Source: Mycobacterium fragae
GTDB lineage: Bacteria; Actinomycetota; Actinomycetes; Mycobacteriales; Mycobacteriaceae
NCBI RefSeq assembly: GCF_002102185.1
Contig: NZ_LQOW01000031.1
Location: forward strand, 310,001-374,000
Length of the DNA: 64,000 bases
Reading direction: 5' to 3'
Below, piece by piece: positions 52,930-62,106 of this stretch (the stretch's first letter is position 1; each line of letters starts with the position of its first letter). Position numbers and translations under genes: made by a program. The notes beneath the pieces were generated by a model, which was not told the DNA's origin, ran no database searches, and saw nothing but the letters and a program-made list of their open reading frames with translations.

Positions 52930-54645
52930 ATGGCTGACGGAGAACGGTCGGCGCTGGGCCTGTCGGTGGGGGCCACCAACTTGGCGGCCGTGACCGCCGA
53001 TCGTGCGGTGACCCGCAAGCCGGTGTTGACCCTTTATCAGCAGCGTCCACCCGAGGTAGGTGTGCCGTCGGAAAACCCCAGACTCAACGAGCCGGGGCTG
53101 GTGATCACCGATTTCGTCGACCGGGTGGGCGATCCGGTCGAAATCGTGGCCTCCGATGGCACAACCCACCGCGCCGAGACGCTCCTCGCCGACGCGCTGC
53201 GGGCACTGGCGTATACGGCGACGGGTGGTCGTGGGCTGCCCGATGCGGTGGTGATCACCCATCCCGCGCACTGGGGGCAGCCGGCGGTAGAGGCATTGCA
53301 AGTGGCGTTGAGCCGGGTGCCCGAATGGTCGGGCGGCCGCGTGTCGCTGCTGAGAGACTCGGTGGCCGCGGCGGCCGCCCTGCAGGCGAATCCCGGGCTG
53401 CCGAGCCGCGGAATCATCGCGCTGTGCGATTTCGGTGGCAGCGGGACCAGCCTCACTCTGCTCGACGCCGCCAGAGGCTACGGTCCGGTCGCGCCCACCC
53501 TGCGGCACACGGATTTCTCCGGCGACGTGGTCGACCAGGCGCTGCTCAACCGAGTCGTCGGTGATCTGTCATCGGCGGGTTCGTTCGACACGGCCGCCAC
53601 CTCAGCGATCGGTCCGCTGACCCGGTTGCGGGCAGCTTGCCGGCGCGCCAAAGAAGAGCTCTCCTCGACCACCGCGACCACGTTGACCGCCGATGTGCCG
53701 GGGTATCGCGGCGATATCCGGGTCACCCGAAGCGAACTCGACGAAGCGATCCGCCAGCCGTTGGAGGGCTTTGTTGCGGCTATTCAAGAAGCCTTGCAGC
53801 GCAACGGGATCCGTGCGGCGGACCTGGTAGCCGTCGCCTCGGTGGGCGGGGGCGCGAGCATTCCTGCGATCACCACGGCGCTGTCGGATCGCCTTCGCGC
53901 GCCGGTGATTACCACCCCTCGACCGCACCTGACGGCCGGCATCGGTGCGGCGTTGCAGGCCGCGCGCGGCCCGGCCGACGACGGCGAGACGGCGATAGCG
54001 CAGACGGCGACCGGGCTGGGGGCGGCGCTCGATCCCACCACCGTGACCGAAGCACCTCCCGAACCGAGTCCCGAGCCGGCGCTGGCCTGGTCGGAGGCCG
54101 ACGACGACTCCGGAATCATGCCCCTACGCACCGGTGAATATCCTGCGCCGCGCAGCGAGGCCGCGGCGCGACCCGTCAGGCCGCAGCGAACGACAGAGCG
54201 TCCGGTGAGGCCCCACGCGGCAGCCGAGCCCTGGTACCGGCGGCCGGCTGTGGTCATCCTGGGCACCGCGCTGGTGGTGCTGGCGATCGGTGCCGCGGTC
54301 GTGATCGCCCTTCGTCATGCGGCCGGCAGCGCACCGAGCACGCCGACACCGAGTGTCAGCACCGCGCCGCCGAGCAGCGAAAGTCCGGCCCCATCGAACA
54401 CAACAGATACCCAGGCACCGGGGAGTTCTCCGTCGTCGACCGCATCGGATACCGGGACACCCTCGTCGACGACCTCGGAATCATCGACGACAACCACTAC
54501 GCAACCGCCGACGACGACCACACAAACGACGACGCAGCCGACCACGACCACTCAGTCACCGCCAGCGGGGATACCGGGAATCCCGCGGATCCCCGGGATT
54601 CCGCGCATCGCTCCTCAGCCGGAGCCGGGTTTTGGCGGGCGCTAG
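52930..54645 (+). CDS. Hsp70-like ATPase domain, membrane helix and Thr/Ser/Pro-rich tail (Rv2264c-like)
   Basis: Residues 5-345 of 571 have an actin/Hsp70-type ATPase fold: ALGLSVGATNLAAVT (phosphate 1), IIALCDFGGSGTSLTLLD (phosphate 2) and VAVASVGGGASIPAITTAL (adenosine). There is no peptide-binding domain. After a Pro/Arg linker comes one membrane helix (VVILGTALVVLAIGAAVVIAL), then an extracytoplasmic tail of about 115 residues rich in Ser, Thr and Pro, ending in PGIPRIPGIPRI repeats. From memory Rv2264c has this design. It may couple cytoplasmic nucleotide state to the envelope; function is unproven. Its TAG abuts the next gene's stop in GCTAGCTAGC. Confidence 0.8.
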   Translation: MADGERSALGLSVGATNLAAVTADRAVTRKPVLTLYQQRPPEVGVPSENPRLNEPGLVITDFVDRVGDPVEIVASDGTTHRAETLLADALRALAYTATGGRGLPDAVVITHPAHWGQPAVEALQVALSRVPEWSGGRVSLLRDSVAAAAALQANPGLPSRGIIALCDFGGSGTSLTLLDAARGYGPVAPTLRHTDFSGDVVDQALLNRVVGDLSSAGSFDTAATSAIGPLTRLRAACRRAKEELSSTTATTLTADVPGYRGDIRVTRSELDEAIRQPLEGFVAAIQEALQRNGIRAADLVAVASVGGGASIPAITTALSDRLRAPVITTPRPHLTAGIGAALQAARGPADDGETAIAQTATGLGAALDPTTVTEAPPEPSPEPALAWSEADDDSGIMPLRTGEYPAPRSEAAARPVRPQRTTERPVRPHAAAEPWYRRPAVVILGTALVVLAIGAAVVIALRHAAGSAPSTPTPSVSTAPPSSESPAPSNTTDTQAPGSSPSSTASDTGTPSSTTSESSTTTTTQPPTTTTQTTTQPTTTTQSPPAGIPGIPRIPGIPRIAPQPEPGFGGR

Positions 54646-54963
54646 CTAGCCTTCTTGCGAGACGTCCTCGGACTTGTCGTCCTGCGATTCTTCGTCTTGC
54701 TGCTGTTCGCGCTTTTGTTGCTCTTCCTTGCCGAACTTCGGATTGCCCTCGTCGTCAAGCCATTCGTTGACCGCGGTGCCCGTGATGGTCCTATCAGTGC
54801 CGGGCATCACCGCGGTTTTCCTACTGTCGTCGTAGGCCTTCGTCATATCTTCGACTTTTTGCTTGCCTTCCTCGCTCAGCTCGGTCGGCTCTTCAGAAGT
54901 CTGCTGCTGGTCCTGCTCGTCGCTTTCTTGGCTGCTCTGTTGTTCTTCGTCCTGGTCGCCCAT
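54646..54963 (-). CDS. Small highly acidic, Gln/Glu-rich protein
   Basis: ATG 54963 follows AGGGGGAAGGAC and gives 105 residues; longer readings upstream lack an RBS. The protein is almost entirely Glu, Asp, Gln, Ser and Lys at both ends (GDQDEEQQSSQESDEQDQQQ) around a short more ordered centre (KVEDMTKAYDDSRKTAVMPG). No signal peptide or membrane segment is seen. It is probably intrinsically disordered and cytoplasmic. No family recognised. It is convergent with the Hsp70-like gene; the two stop codons are adjacent. Confidence 0.7.
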   Translation of the reverse strand: MGDQDEEQQSSQESDEQDQQQTSEEPTELSEEGKQKVEDMTKAYDDSRKTAVMPGTDRTITGTAVNEWLDDEGNPKFGKEEQQKREQQQDEESQDDKSEDVSQEG

Positions 54964-55046
54964 GTCCTTCCCCCTGATGAGTTCGTGGTCGGTTATCGGC
55001 AGTGCTCGGTGACTACCCGCTGCCGCGATCGGTCCAAACTGCGCAA

Positions 55047-56003
55047 TCAGCCCGGCTTCGGGTAGCTGACGCCGGTGAGCTGCTCGGAGACTTCCCACAA
55101 CCGTCGGCAATCGGCGTCGTCACGAGCGCGCGCGGGCACCTTGGCCAGCTTGACGCCACCGCCGGCGGTCTCGTAGATACCGCGGGGACCGTAAAACGCA
55201 CCGCCCTGGGCCTCGGGGGAAGCCGCCGCGTAGAGCGCGGGCAGGATTCCTTCGTCGATCTCCTGCCACAGGAACGGAGTCAAGCGCCATGAGGTCTTGT
55301 AGAGCCGCTCCATCAGTGACGGCCTGGTCCGGCCGTGCGAAGGGCCGCTGATCTGCAGGTTGGTCTTGGTCAGGCCGGGATGTGCGGCGGTGGAGACGAT
55401 GCCCCAACCGCCCGCCCGGCTGCGCTTGTCGAGCTCTCGGGCGAACATCAAAACCGCCAGCTTCGACTGACCGTAGGCCTGCATCGGCGCATACGACTTC
55501 TCGAATTGGAGGTCGTCGAAGTGGATTTTTCCGCTTTGGCGAGCCGCGAGGCTGCTCAGCGAGACAACGCGCGCGCGGTCGGCGGCGCGCAATAGCGGAA
55601 GCACATGCGCCGTGAGCGCGAAATGCCCAAGATGATTACTGCCGAACTGCAATTCGAATCCGTCGGCGGTGGTGTCGCGTTCCGGCGGCGTCATGACGCC
55701 GGCGTTGTTGATCAGGATGTCGATCGGGCGGCCGTCGGCGTTGAGTTGTTCACCGAGAGCCGCGACGCTGGCCAGCGATGACAGGTCGAGGGGCTTGATG
55801 GTCAGCTTCGCATCGGGCTCAGTCGTGCGAATCTGCTCGATCGCCGCCTCACCCTTGGCCCGGTTGCGGATCGCCATGACGACGTCGGCGCCGGCTGCCG
55901 ACAGCCGACGAGCCAATCCGAACCCCAGGCCGCTGTTGGATCCGGTGACGACGGCCAGCTTTCCGGAAAGATCGGGCACGGTTGCATCAAGATCGCTGGC
56001 CAT
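55047..56003 (-). CDS. Short-chain dehydrogenase/reductase (Rv2263-like)
   Basis: ATG 56003 lies after GAGGAGTGATAGCC and gives 318 residues. The cofactor motif is VVTGSNSGLGFGLARRL, followed by NNAGVM, catalytic Ser in VVSLSSLAA and Tyr/Lys in AYGQSKLAVLMF. The overall form is that of retinol dehydrogenase/WW-oxidoreductase-like SDRs (ELQFGSNHLGHFALTAHVL; HPGLTKTNLQ). The specific substrate is unknown. From memory it occupies the Rv2263 position of M. tuberculosis. The SHOCT membrane gene is transcribed divergently from 56144. Confidence 0.85.
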   Translation of the reverse strand: MASDLDATVPDLSGKLAVVTGSNSGLGFGLARRLSAAGADVVMAIRNRAKGEAAIEQIRTTEPDAKLTIKPLDLSSLASVAALGEQLNADGRPIDILINNAGVMTPPERDTTADGFELQFGSNHLGHFALTAHVLPLLRAADRARVVSLSSLAARQSGKIHFDDLQFEKSYAPMQAYGQSKLAVLMFARELDKRSRAGGWGIVSTAAHPGLTKTNLQISGPSHGRTRPSLMERLYKTSWRLTPFLWQEIDEGILPALYAAASPEAQGGAFYGPRGIYETAGGGVKLAKVPARARDDADCRRLWEVSEQLTGVSYPKPG

Positions 56004-56143
56004 GGCTATCACTCCTCGTTGGATACCTCGGCCAATCGTAGAACAAAGGCGCCACAACCAGGTGTTTTCACCAAATCAACGCGCTGCCAGGCAGATTCGA
56101 CGATGACACCTCGACGCACGGCGAACCGTGACAAACTGCGCGG

Positions 56144-56854
56144 ATGAATGGTGCACGGGTTGCGGTACGGGTTGGCCTTGTTACGGGCATCCTGACGCTC
56201 GTGGTGGCGGTCGTCGGCTTCGTAGTCACGCTCGTTCTCAACGCGTTCGTGTTCGGGAAGTACAACGCGTACGGGGAGGTGCCCATCCCGGGATCGGGCA
56301 GCGTGCACTTGCCGGCAGGTGAGGTCACCGTCAATTTCCACACCGAGGTCATTGGGAGTCCGCGCGGTGGGGGACTGCCGATCCCCCAACTCAAGCTGGG
56401 TATCGACCCGCCCGCGGGCGTTCCACAGCCGACTGTCACCGAAAGCATCGGCAGCACAACGACGGTCAACAACGATTCGCATGTGCGGGTTTGGCGGGTT
56501 CAAGTTCCGGCCGAAGGCACGTATCACATCAGGACCGACGGCCGGGTCGGCGGTTTCATCAGCCCCCGACTGGCGTTCGGCCGAAAGAGCCCTTACGGCT
56601 CACTGGTTTGGTTGTTCGTCGCACTGTTCGTAATCGGTCTACTGAATCTGACTTGCGTGCTGTGGTGGTCGATGCGCTCGCGGCGGTCGAAGCGACGAAC
56701 AGTGGCGCCGCCACAGCCCGTCCCGGCAGATGTGCCGGGCGACGAGGGAATCAAGCTGGAGCAACTGAAAACGCTGTCGTCGCTGCGGGATTCCGGGGCC
56801 TTGACCGACGCGGAGTTCGAGGCCGAGAAGCGCAGGATCCTCGACGGTCGCTAG
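56144..56854 (+). CDS. Two-helix membrane protein with C-terminal SHOCT domain
   Basis: The 236-residue protein has an N-terminal membrane helix (LVTGILTLVVAVVGFVVTLV), an extracytoplasmic beta-rich domain of about 120 residues (EVPIPGSGSVHLPAGEVTVN; VQVPAEGTYHIRTDGRVGG), a second helix (LVWLFVALFVIGLLNLTCVL) and a cytoplasmic tail ending in a SHOCT motif (KLEQLKTLSSLRDSGALTDA, then EFEAEKRRIL). SHOCT motifs assist oligomerisation or partner binding. Function unknown. ATG 56144 is directly followed by the basic residues expected before the first helix. Confidence 0.75.
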   Translation: MNGARVAVRVGLVTGILTLVVAVVGFVVTLVLNAFVFGKYNAYGEVPIPGSGSVHLPAGEVTVNFHTEVIGSPRGGGLPIPQLKLGIDPPAGVPQPTVTESIGSTTTVNNDSHVRVWRVQVPAEGTYHIRTDGRVGGFISPRLAFGRKSPYGSLVWLFVALFVIGLLNLTCVLWWSMRSRRSKRRTVAPPQPVPADVPGDEGIKLEQLKTLSSLRDSGALTDAEFEAEKRRILDGR

Positions 56855-56908
56855 CCCGTTTGGCCTCCGCGCCGCCCTCTCGCTTTGGTGCGAGCGTGCG
56901 TGTGTGAT

Positions 56909-57532
56909 CTAGTGGCCTCTGGCCACCCAGTCGTCGTAGTGCACGATTTCGTCCCCGACGGTGGTGCTGTCGCCGTGACCGGTGTAGACGATGGTGTCCG
57001 GGGGAAGCGTGCCGAGTCGTTCCGAGATCGACTGCAGGATCGTCGGGAAGTCCGAAAACGAGCGCCCGGTGGCGCCGGGGCCGCCTTGGAAGAGCGTGTC
57101 GCCGCTGAACACCGCACCCAAATCGGGGGCATACCAGCACACCGATCCGGGGGAGTGGCCCGGCGTGTGCAGGGCTCGCAGCTCCGTTCCGGCGAGACTC
57201 ACCGTGTCACCGTCGGATACCGACCGAAAGTCCTTGTCCGGGTGGGTCATCCGCCACAGCATGTCATCGCCGGGATGTAGCAGCACCGGCGCATCGAGCG
57301 GCTTGCCGAGTTCAGGTGCCACCGTCACGTGGTCGTTGTGACCATGCGTGCAGACCACTGCGACCACATTGCGGCCGCCGACGGCCTTAACAATCGGTTC
57401 CGCAATATGTGCGGCGTCGAACACCACGACATCGGACTCGTCGCCCACGATCCAGATGTTGTTGTCGACTTCCCAACTGCCGCCGTCGAGTTCGAAGGTG
57501 CCGTGCGTGACCACGCGTTCGATGGGAGTCAC
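56909..57532 (-). CDS. Metallo-beta-lactamase-fold hydrolase (Rv2260-like)
   Basis: The 207-residue protein carries the MBL metal motif CTHGHNDHVTVA (HxHxDH variant), a further His in LHTPGHSPGSVCWY, metal-bridging Asp in VFSGDTLFQGG and His in YTGHGDSTTVG. It is the glyoxalase-II-like type. The start overlaps the mscR stop by four bases (ATGA), so the two are translated together. In actinobacteria this pairing suggests hydrolysis of the mycothiol thioester made by MscR, e.g. S-formylmycothiol; that role is inferred from context. Confidence 0.85.
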   Translation of the reverse strand: MTPIERVVTHGTFELDGGSWEVDNNIWIVGDESDVVVFDAAHIAEPIVKAVGGRNVVAVVCTHGHNDHVTVAPELGKPLDAPVLLHPGDDMLWRMTHPDKDFRSVSDGDTVSLAGTELRALHTPGHSPGSVCWYAPDLGAVFSGDTLFQGGPGATGRSFSDFPTILQSISERLGTLPPDTIVYTGHGDSTTVGDEIVHYDDWVARGH

Positions 57533-58614
57533 AGCATCACCACCGAGCGCAGCACGGTACCCGTGTGCATCTTGTGGAATGCCTCCTCGACATCGCCGAG
57601 ACCTATGCGTTCGGAGACGAACTCATCCAGCGGCAGCCGGCCCTGCAGATACAGGTCGATCAGAGTGGGGAAGTCACGCTCGGGCAGGCAGTCGCCGTAC
57701 CACGACGACTTCAGCGCCCCGCCGTGGGAGAAGAAGTCCAAAAGCGGCATGTCCAGGCGCATATCCGGGGTCGGGACACCAACCAGCACAACGGTTCCCG
57801 CCAGATCACGGGCGTAGAACGCCTGCTTCCAGGTTTCCGGTCGGCCGACGGCGTCGATGACCACATTGGCGCCGAACCCATCGGTGAGATCCTGGATGGT
57901 CTTCACGGCGTCGAGTTCACGGGCGTTGACCGTGTGGGTGGCGCCGAACTTGCGGGCCCAGTCCAGTTTGGTGTTGTCGGTGTCGACGGCGATGATCCGC
58001 CTGGCGCCGACCAGCGCCGCACCGGCGATCGCGGCGTCGCCCACGCCGCCGCAGCCGATCACCGCCACGGTGTCGTCGCGGGTGACCGCAGCGGTGTTGA
58101 TGGCGGCGCCGAGTCCGGCCATCACCCCACACCCGAGCAGGCCGGCCACCGCGGGATCGGCGGCGGCGTCGACCTTGGTGCATTGCCCGGCCTGCACCAA
58201 CGTCTTGTCGGCGAAGGCGCCGATGCCCAGGGCCGGCGAGAGCTCGGTGCCGTCGGTGAGCGTCATCTTCTGCTCGGCGTTGAAGGTGTCGAAGCAGTAT
58301 TGCGGTCGGCCGCGTTTGCAGGCCCGGCATTGCCCGCACACCGCGCGCCAGTTCAGGATCACGAAATCGCCCGGTTCCACCGCCGTCACGCCCGCGCCGA
58401 CCGATTCCACGGTGCCCGCCGCTTCATGGCCGAGCAGGAAGGGATAGTCGTCGGTGATGCCACCCTCGCGGTATGTGAGGTCCGTATGGCACACCCCGCA
58501 GGCGGTGACGTCGACCACGACCTCGCCGGGCCCGGGGTCTGGGACGACGATGTCCACCAACTCCACGGGGTCGCCCTTCTTTCGTGAAATCACGCCGCGC
58601 ACTGTCTGACCCAT
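57529..58614 (-). CDS. mscR: S-(hydroxymethyl)mycothiol dehydrogenase / S-nitrosomycothiol reductase
   Basis: ATG 58614 gives 361 residues, which I recall as the length of M. tuberculosis MscR (Rv2259). It is a zinc-dependent medium-chain dehydrogenase. The catalytic zinc site is Cys in ACGVCHTD with GHEAAG, the structural zinc cysteines lie in CGQCRACKRGRPQYC, and the NAD loop is VIGCGGVGDAAIAGA. The enzyme oxidises the formaldehyde-mycothiol adduct and reduces S-nitrosomycothiol, detoxifying formaldehyde and nitric oxide. The frame extends three codons further upstream, without an RBS. The MBL-fold gene downstream overlaps it. Confidence 0.9.
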   Translation of the reverse strand: MGQTVRGVISRKKGDPVELVDIVVPDPGPGEVVVDVTACGVCHTDLTYREGGITDDYPFLLGHEAAGTVESVGAGVTAVEPGDFVILNWRAVCGQCRACKRGRPQYCFDTFNAEQKMTLTDGTELSPALGIGAFADKTLVQAGQCTKVDAAADPAVAGLLGCGVMAGLGAAINTAAVTRDDTVAVIGCGGVGDAAIAGAALVGARRIIAVDTDNTKLDWARKFGATHTVNARELDAVKTIQDLTDGFGANVVIDAVGRPETWKQAFYARDLAGTVVLVGVPTPDMRLDMPLLDFFSHGGALKSSWYGDCLPERDFPTLIDLYLQGRLPLDEFVSERIGLGDVEEAFHKMHTGTVLRSVVML

Positions 58615-58678
58615 GCGCTCCAACCTAATCTGTCCGGCTTGTCAGCCGCGGCGCCGGTGTGGCGTAGCTTCGTCAGGC

Positions 58679-59764
58679 ATGACCACACTCAACGAAGGCC
58701 CGGCGACTCCGGCCGAGGAAACCACCGAACAGTTCGCCGAACGGATGGTCAGCGCGATAGACAACGCCTGCCTGGCAATGCTCGTCAGCATCGGACACCA
58801 GACCGGCCTGTTCGACACGATGGCCAAACTCCCGCCGGCTACCAGCGATCAGATCGCCGACGCGGCCGGACTCAACGAACGCTACGTGCGGGAGTGGCTG
58901 GGCGGCACGGCCGCCGGGCGGATCGTCGACTACGACCCCGCGTCGGCGACGTATTCCCTTCCGCCGAGTCACGCCCCCGTGCTGACCCGCGCCGCGGGCC
59001 CCGACAATCTTGCCCGGGTCGCTCATCTCATTCCGATGATGGGCGAAATCGAGCAGAAGATCATCGGCTGCTTCCAGAACGGCGGCGGCTTGTCCTACAG
59101 CGAGTATCCGCGTTTCCACGCGTTGATGGCCGAGCAGAGCGGCGAGGTGTTCGACGCGGCATTGGTCGACGTGATCCTGCCGTTGGCCGGCGGGCTGCCC
59201 GAACAACTGCGCGCCGGCGCCGACGTGGCCGACTTCGGTTGCGGCAGTGGACATGCCATCAACGTGATGGCACAGGCGTTTCCGGCCAGTCGGTTCACCG
59301 GCGTGGACTTTTCGGAGGAGGCGCTGGCCGTCGCTACCGCGGAGGCCGAACGGCTCGGGCTGCAGAACGTGCGGTTCGAGCGTATGGATCTCACCGAGCT
59401 CGACATCACCGAGGCCTACGACGTGGTGACCGTGTTCGACGCGATCCACGACCAGGCCCAGCCGGCGCGGGTACTGGCCAATATCTTTCGCGCGCTGCGA
59501 CCCGGAGGGGTCTTCCTGATGGTCGACATCAAGGCGTCCAGTCGGCTGGAAGACAACATCGGGGTCCCGCTCGCCCCGTTCCTCTACACGGTGTCGACGA
59601 TGCACTGCATGAGCGTGTCGCTGGCTCTCGACGGCGCCGGGCTGGGGACGGTGTGGGGCCAGCAGCTGGCCACGTCGATGCTCGCCGACGCCGGATTCCG
59701 TGAAGTGCGCACTCAGGAGATCGAGTCCGATCCGATCAACCTCTACTACGTTGCGAGGAAGTGA
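58679..59764 (+). CDS. SAM-dependent methyltransferase (Rv2258c-like)
   Basis: The 361-residue protein has an N-terminal winged-helix/dimerisation region (SDQIADAAGLNERYVREWLG) followed by a class I methyltransferase domain: motif I VADFGCGSGHAINVMAQ, motif II acidic residue in FTGVDFSEEAL, and DAIHDQAQPARVLANIFRAL. The layout is that of small-molecule O/N-methyltransferases. ATG 58679 starts at the conserved N terminus. From memory it matches the Rv2258c position. The serine-hydrolase gene begins one base after its stop codon, so the two are probably co-transcribed. Confidence 0.85.
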   Translation: MTTLNEGPATPAEETTEQFAERMVSAIDNACLAMLVSIGHQTGLFDTMAKLPPATSDQIADAAGLNERYVREWLGGTAAGRIVDYDPASATYSLPPSHAPVLTRAAGPDNLARVAHLIPMMGEIEQKIIGCFQNGGGLSYSEYPRFHALMAEQSGEVFDAALVDVILPLAGGLPEQLRAGADVADFGCGSGHAINVMAQAFPASRFTGVDFSEEALAVATAEAERLGLQNVRFERMDLTELDITEAYDVVTVFDAIHDQAQPARVLANIFRALRPGGVFLMVDIKASSRLEDNIGVPLAPFLYTVSTMHCMSVSLALDGAGLGTVWGQQLATSMLADAGFREVRTQEIESDPINLYYVARK

Positions 59765-59765
59765 T

Positions 59766-60590
59766 GTGCCTGCGCTTGAGTTGATCGACGACTGGCCTGT
59801 GGCGAATGCCGCGGCCGCCGTCGTCGGCCCCTCTGGCAGCTTGGCCACCCACGGCGACCCCAACCGGCGCTTCGCGCTGGCGTCGGTGACCAAACTCCTG
59901 GTCGCACGGGCCGTGCAGATCGCAATCGAGGAAGGTGTCGTCGAACTGGACACCGAGGCAGGGCCGCCGGGCTCCACGGTCCGGCATCTGCTGGCGCACG
60001 CCTCTGGGTTGGCGATGCACTCCGACCACATCCTGGCCAAGCCCGGCAGCCGCCGGATGTACTCCAACCAGGGCTTTACCGTGCTCGCCGAGACGGTGGA
60101 GCAGGCGTCGGGCATCGAGTTCGGTCGCTACCTCGCCGAGGCGGTGTTGGAGCCGCTGGGAATGGCCGCCACCCGGCTCGACGGCGGCACGGAGGCGGCC
60201 GGTTTCGGCGTGACCTCGACGCTAGCCGACCTGGCCGCCTTCGCCGGTGATCTGCTGCGCCCGGCGACGGTATCGCCGCAGATGCACGCCGACGTATCCA
60301 CAGTGCAGTTTCCCGGACTGGACGGGGTACTGCCCGGATACGGCATGCAGCGGCCCAACGACTGGGGGCTGGGCTTCGAAATCAGGGATTCGAAGTCGCC
60401 GCACTGGACCGGGTCGAGGAATTCCACCCGCAGCTATGGGCATTTCGGCCAATCGGGCACGTTCATCTGGGCAGATCCGGAGGCGGACCTGGTGTTGGTG
60501 GTGCTCACCGACCGCGAGTTCGGCGAATGGGCGCTGCCGATCTGGCCGGCGCTCTCGGACACAGTGATATCGGAATTCGCCGGAGACTAG
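59766..60590 (+). CDS. Beta-lactamase-related serine hydrolase (Rv2257c-like)
   Basis: GTG 59766 follows AGGAAGTGAT and gives 274 residues. The penicillin-binding/class C fold marks are SxxK as LASVTKLLVARA, the Tyr-x-Asn motif as MYSNQGF and the third motif as GHFGQSG (HxG in place of KTG), so it is an esterase or beta-lactamase-like enzyme. No signal peptide is visible, which argues for a cytoplasmic esterase rather than a cell-wall enzyme. It is separated from the methyltransferase stop by a single base. Substrate unknown. Confidence 0.85.
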   Translation: MPALELIDDWPVANAAAAVVGPSGSLATHGDPNRRFALASVTKLLVARAVQIAIEEGVVELDTEAGPPGSTVRHLLAHASGLAMHSDHILAKPGSRRMYSNQGFTVLAETVEQASGIEFGRYLAEAVLEPLGMAATRLDGGTEAAGFGVTSTLADLAAFAGDLLRPATVSPQMHADVSTVQFPGLDGVLPGYGMQRPNDWGLGFEIRDSKSPHWTGSRNSTRSYGHFGQSGTFIWADPEADLVLVVLTDREFGEWALPIWPALSDTVISEFAGD

Positions 60591-60701
60591 CGCAACAGAG
60601 GTCTCACAAGGCACAATAGACACGCCAACAACATCAGTCTGCTCGTCGGGTTCACCAGGTCGTTGGGGAAGACGTCCCTCGTGGAGCCGAAGGAGCAGCA
60701 A

Positions 60702-61214
60702 ATGCGTGCGTCGAACCAGTTCGCCGACGCGACAACCGGCGTGGTGTACATCCACGCCTCGCCCGCCGCGGTGTGCCCGCATGTCGAGTGGGCGTTGTCG
60801 TCGACCCTGTCGGCCCAGCCCCATCTGAGGTGGACGCCGCAACCGGCGATGCCCGGGCAATTGCGTGCGGTGACCAACTGGGTTGGCCCGGTGGGCACCG
60901 GCGCACGGTTGGCCAACGCCCTGCGTTCTTGGTCGGTGCTGCGCTTCGAGGTCACCGAGGATCCCAGCCCCGGCGTCGACGGGCAGCGGTTCAGCCACAC
61001 GCCACAGCTGGGGCTGTGGAGCGGGACGACGAGCGCCAACGGCGACATCGTGGTCGGCGAGATGCGGCTGCGGGCGATGATGGCCGACGGCGCCGACGCG
61101 CTGGCCGCCGAACTGGACTCGGCGCTGGGCACGGCATGGGACGAGGCGCTCGAGGTGTATCGCGACGGCGGCGACGGCGCCGAGGTGTCCTGGCTCAGCC
61201 GCGGGGTGGGGTAA
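60702..61214 (+). CDS. DUF3145 protein (Rv2256c-like)
   Basis: ATG 60702 follows AAGGAG by eight bases and gives 170 residues; ATG-like starts upstream in the frame lack an RBS. The sequence begins RASNQFADATTGVVYIHASP and contains the family's ALRSWSVLRFEVTEDPSPG and LGTAWDEALEVYRDGG stretches. DUF3145 is a conserved actinobacterial family of unknown function without membrane segments. Its last 20 bases overlap the 3' end of the convergent diacylglycerol-kinase-like gene. Confidence 0.85.
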   Translation: MRASNQFADATTGVVYIHASPAAVCPHVEWALSSTLSAQPHLRWTPQPAMPGQLRAVTNWVGPVGTGARLANALRSWSVLRFEVTEDPSPGVDGQRFSHTPQLGLWSGTTSANGDIVVGEMRLRAMMADGADALAAELDSALGTAWDEALEVYRDGGDGAEVSWLSRGVG

Positions 61215-62106
61215 GCACCCGCAGCGCGCCGGGAACCGCCGAGATTTCGGCGGGCAATGCGCAAGCGAATTCCCCGTCGGCATAGGCGTTGATGCCCGGC
61301 GATTCGACGTCGACGGATGCCGCTCGCGCCGTCGTCACTTCGGGCAGGCCGACGTGGGTGCCTTTGTACACGGTGGGGAACAAGCGGATCAGCCTGGCGC
61401 GCGACGCGGAATGCACCATGGTGATGTCGAGTTGGCCGTCGGAGTGATTTGCGTTGGGGCAGATCATCATTCCGCCGCCATAGCTGCGGGTGTTGCCGAA
61501 TGCGGCCAGGGTCAGGTCGGTGGCGATCTCCTCGCGTCCGTCGAGCACCAGCCGGAACGGCAACAGCCGTAGCCGGGACAGTTCGGCGAGCATCGCCAGG
61601 TTGTAGCGCATCCGACCGCGCGGCCAACGCATCCGGTTGGCCCTGTCGGTGACCAGCGAGTCGAATCCCGCGGCCGCGACGGTGCCGAACCATTTGGTGC
61701 TGCCCCCGCGTTCGGCGATCCGGCCCAAGTCAACGGTTTCCGTCCACCCGTCGGCGACGACGTCCGCGGCGGCGGCGGGATCCTTGGTGGGCAGGCCGTA
61801 TTCGCGGGCGTGATCGTTGCCGGTGCCCGCCGGAATGATGCCCAGCGGAATATCGGTGCCGGCCAGAGCCTGCAGCGCGTCGGCGATCACGCCGTCGCCG
61901 CCGACGACCACCGCCGCGTCGGTGCCACGGTCGAGCGCGTCGCGCAGCAGCCAACGGGCGTGTTCGGCGTCGGTGCCGACGATTTCGACGACGTCGATGC
62001 CGCGCTTCTGGAGCCGTGCGATCGCTTTTTCCGCGGCGTGCGGGGCGTTGCCGTGCCCCGACGCCGGATTGGTGAGCACGGTCACCTGAGCGATCTCGCG
62101 CTTCAC
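61195..62106 (-). CDS. Diacylglycerol kinase-family lipid kinase (Rv2252-like)
   Basis: GTG 62106 gives 303 residues; the frame continues far upstream antisense of the FAD-oxidase gene, which is not credible coding. DAGK catalytic-domain motifs are clear: VTVLTNPASGHG, VVVGGDGVIADALQAL (GGDG nucleotide loop), IPLGIIPAGTGNDHAREYG and ISP-like YADGEFA near the C terminus. The family phosphorylates diacylglycerol or related lipids at the inner membrane. From memory Rv2252 is a lipid kinase linked to phosphatidylinositol mannoside precursors. The start overlaps the oxidase stop by four bases (GTGA). Confidence 0.88.
   Translation of the reverse strand: MKREIAQVTVLTNPASGHGNAPHAAEKAIARLQKRGIDVVEIVGTDAEHARWLLRDALDRGTDAAVVVGGDGVIADALQALAGTDIPLGIIPAGTGNDHAREYGLPTKDPAAAADVVADGWTETVDLGRIAERGGSTKWFGTVAAAGFDSLVTDRANRMRWPRGRMRYNLAMLAELSRLRLLPFRLVLDGREEIATDLTLAAFGNTRSYGGGMMICPNANHSDGQLDITMVHSASRARLIRLFPTVYKGTHVGLPEVTTARAASVDVESPGINAYADGEFACALPAEISAVPGALRVLTPPRG

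Noticed and set aside
58673..60115. 480-codon minus-strand ORF antisense to the methyltransferase and serine-hydrolase genes
   Set aside because: Both sense proteins have all catalytic motifs in order; the antisense product has none.
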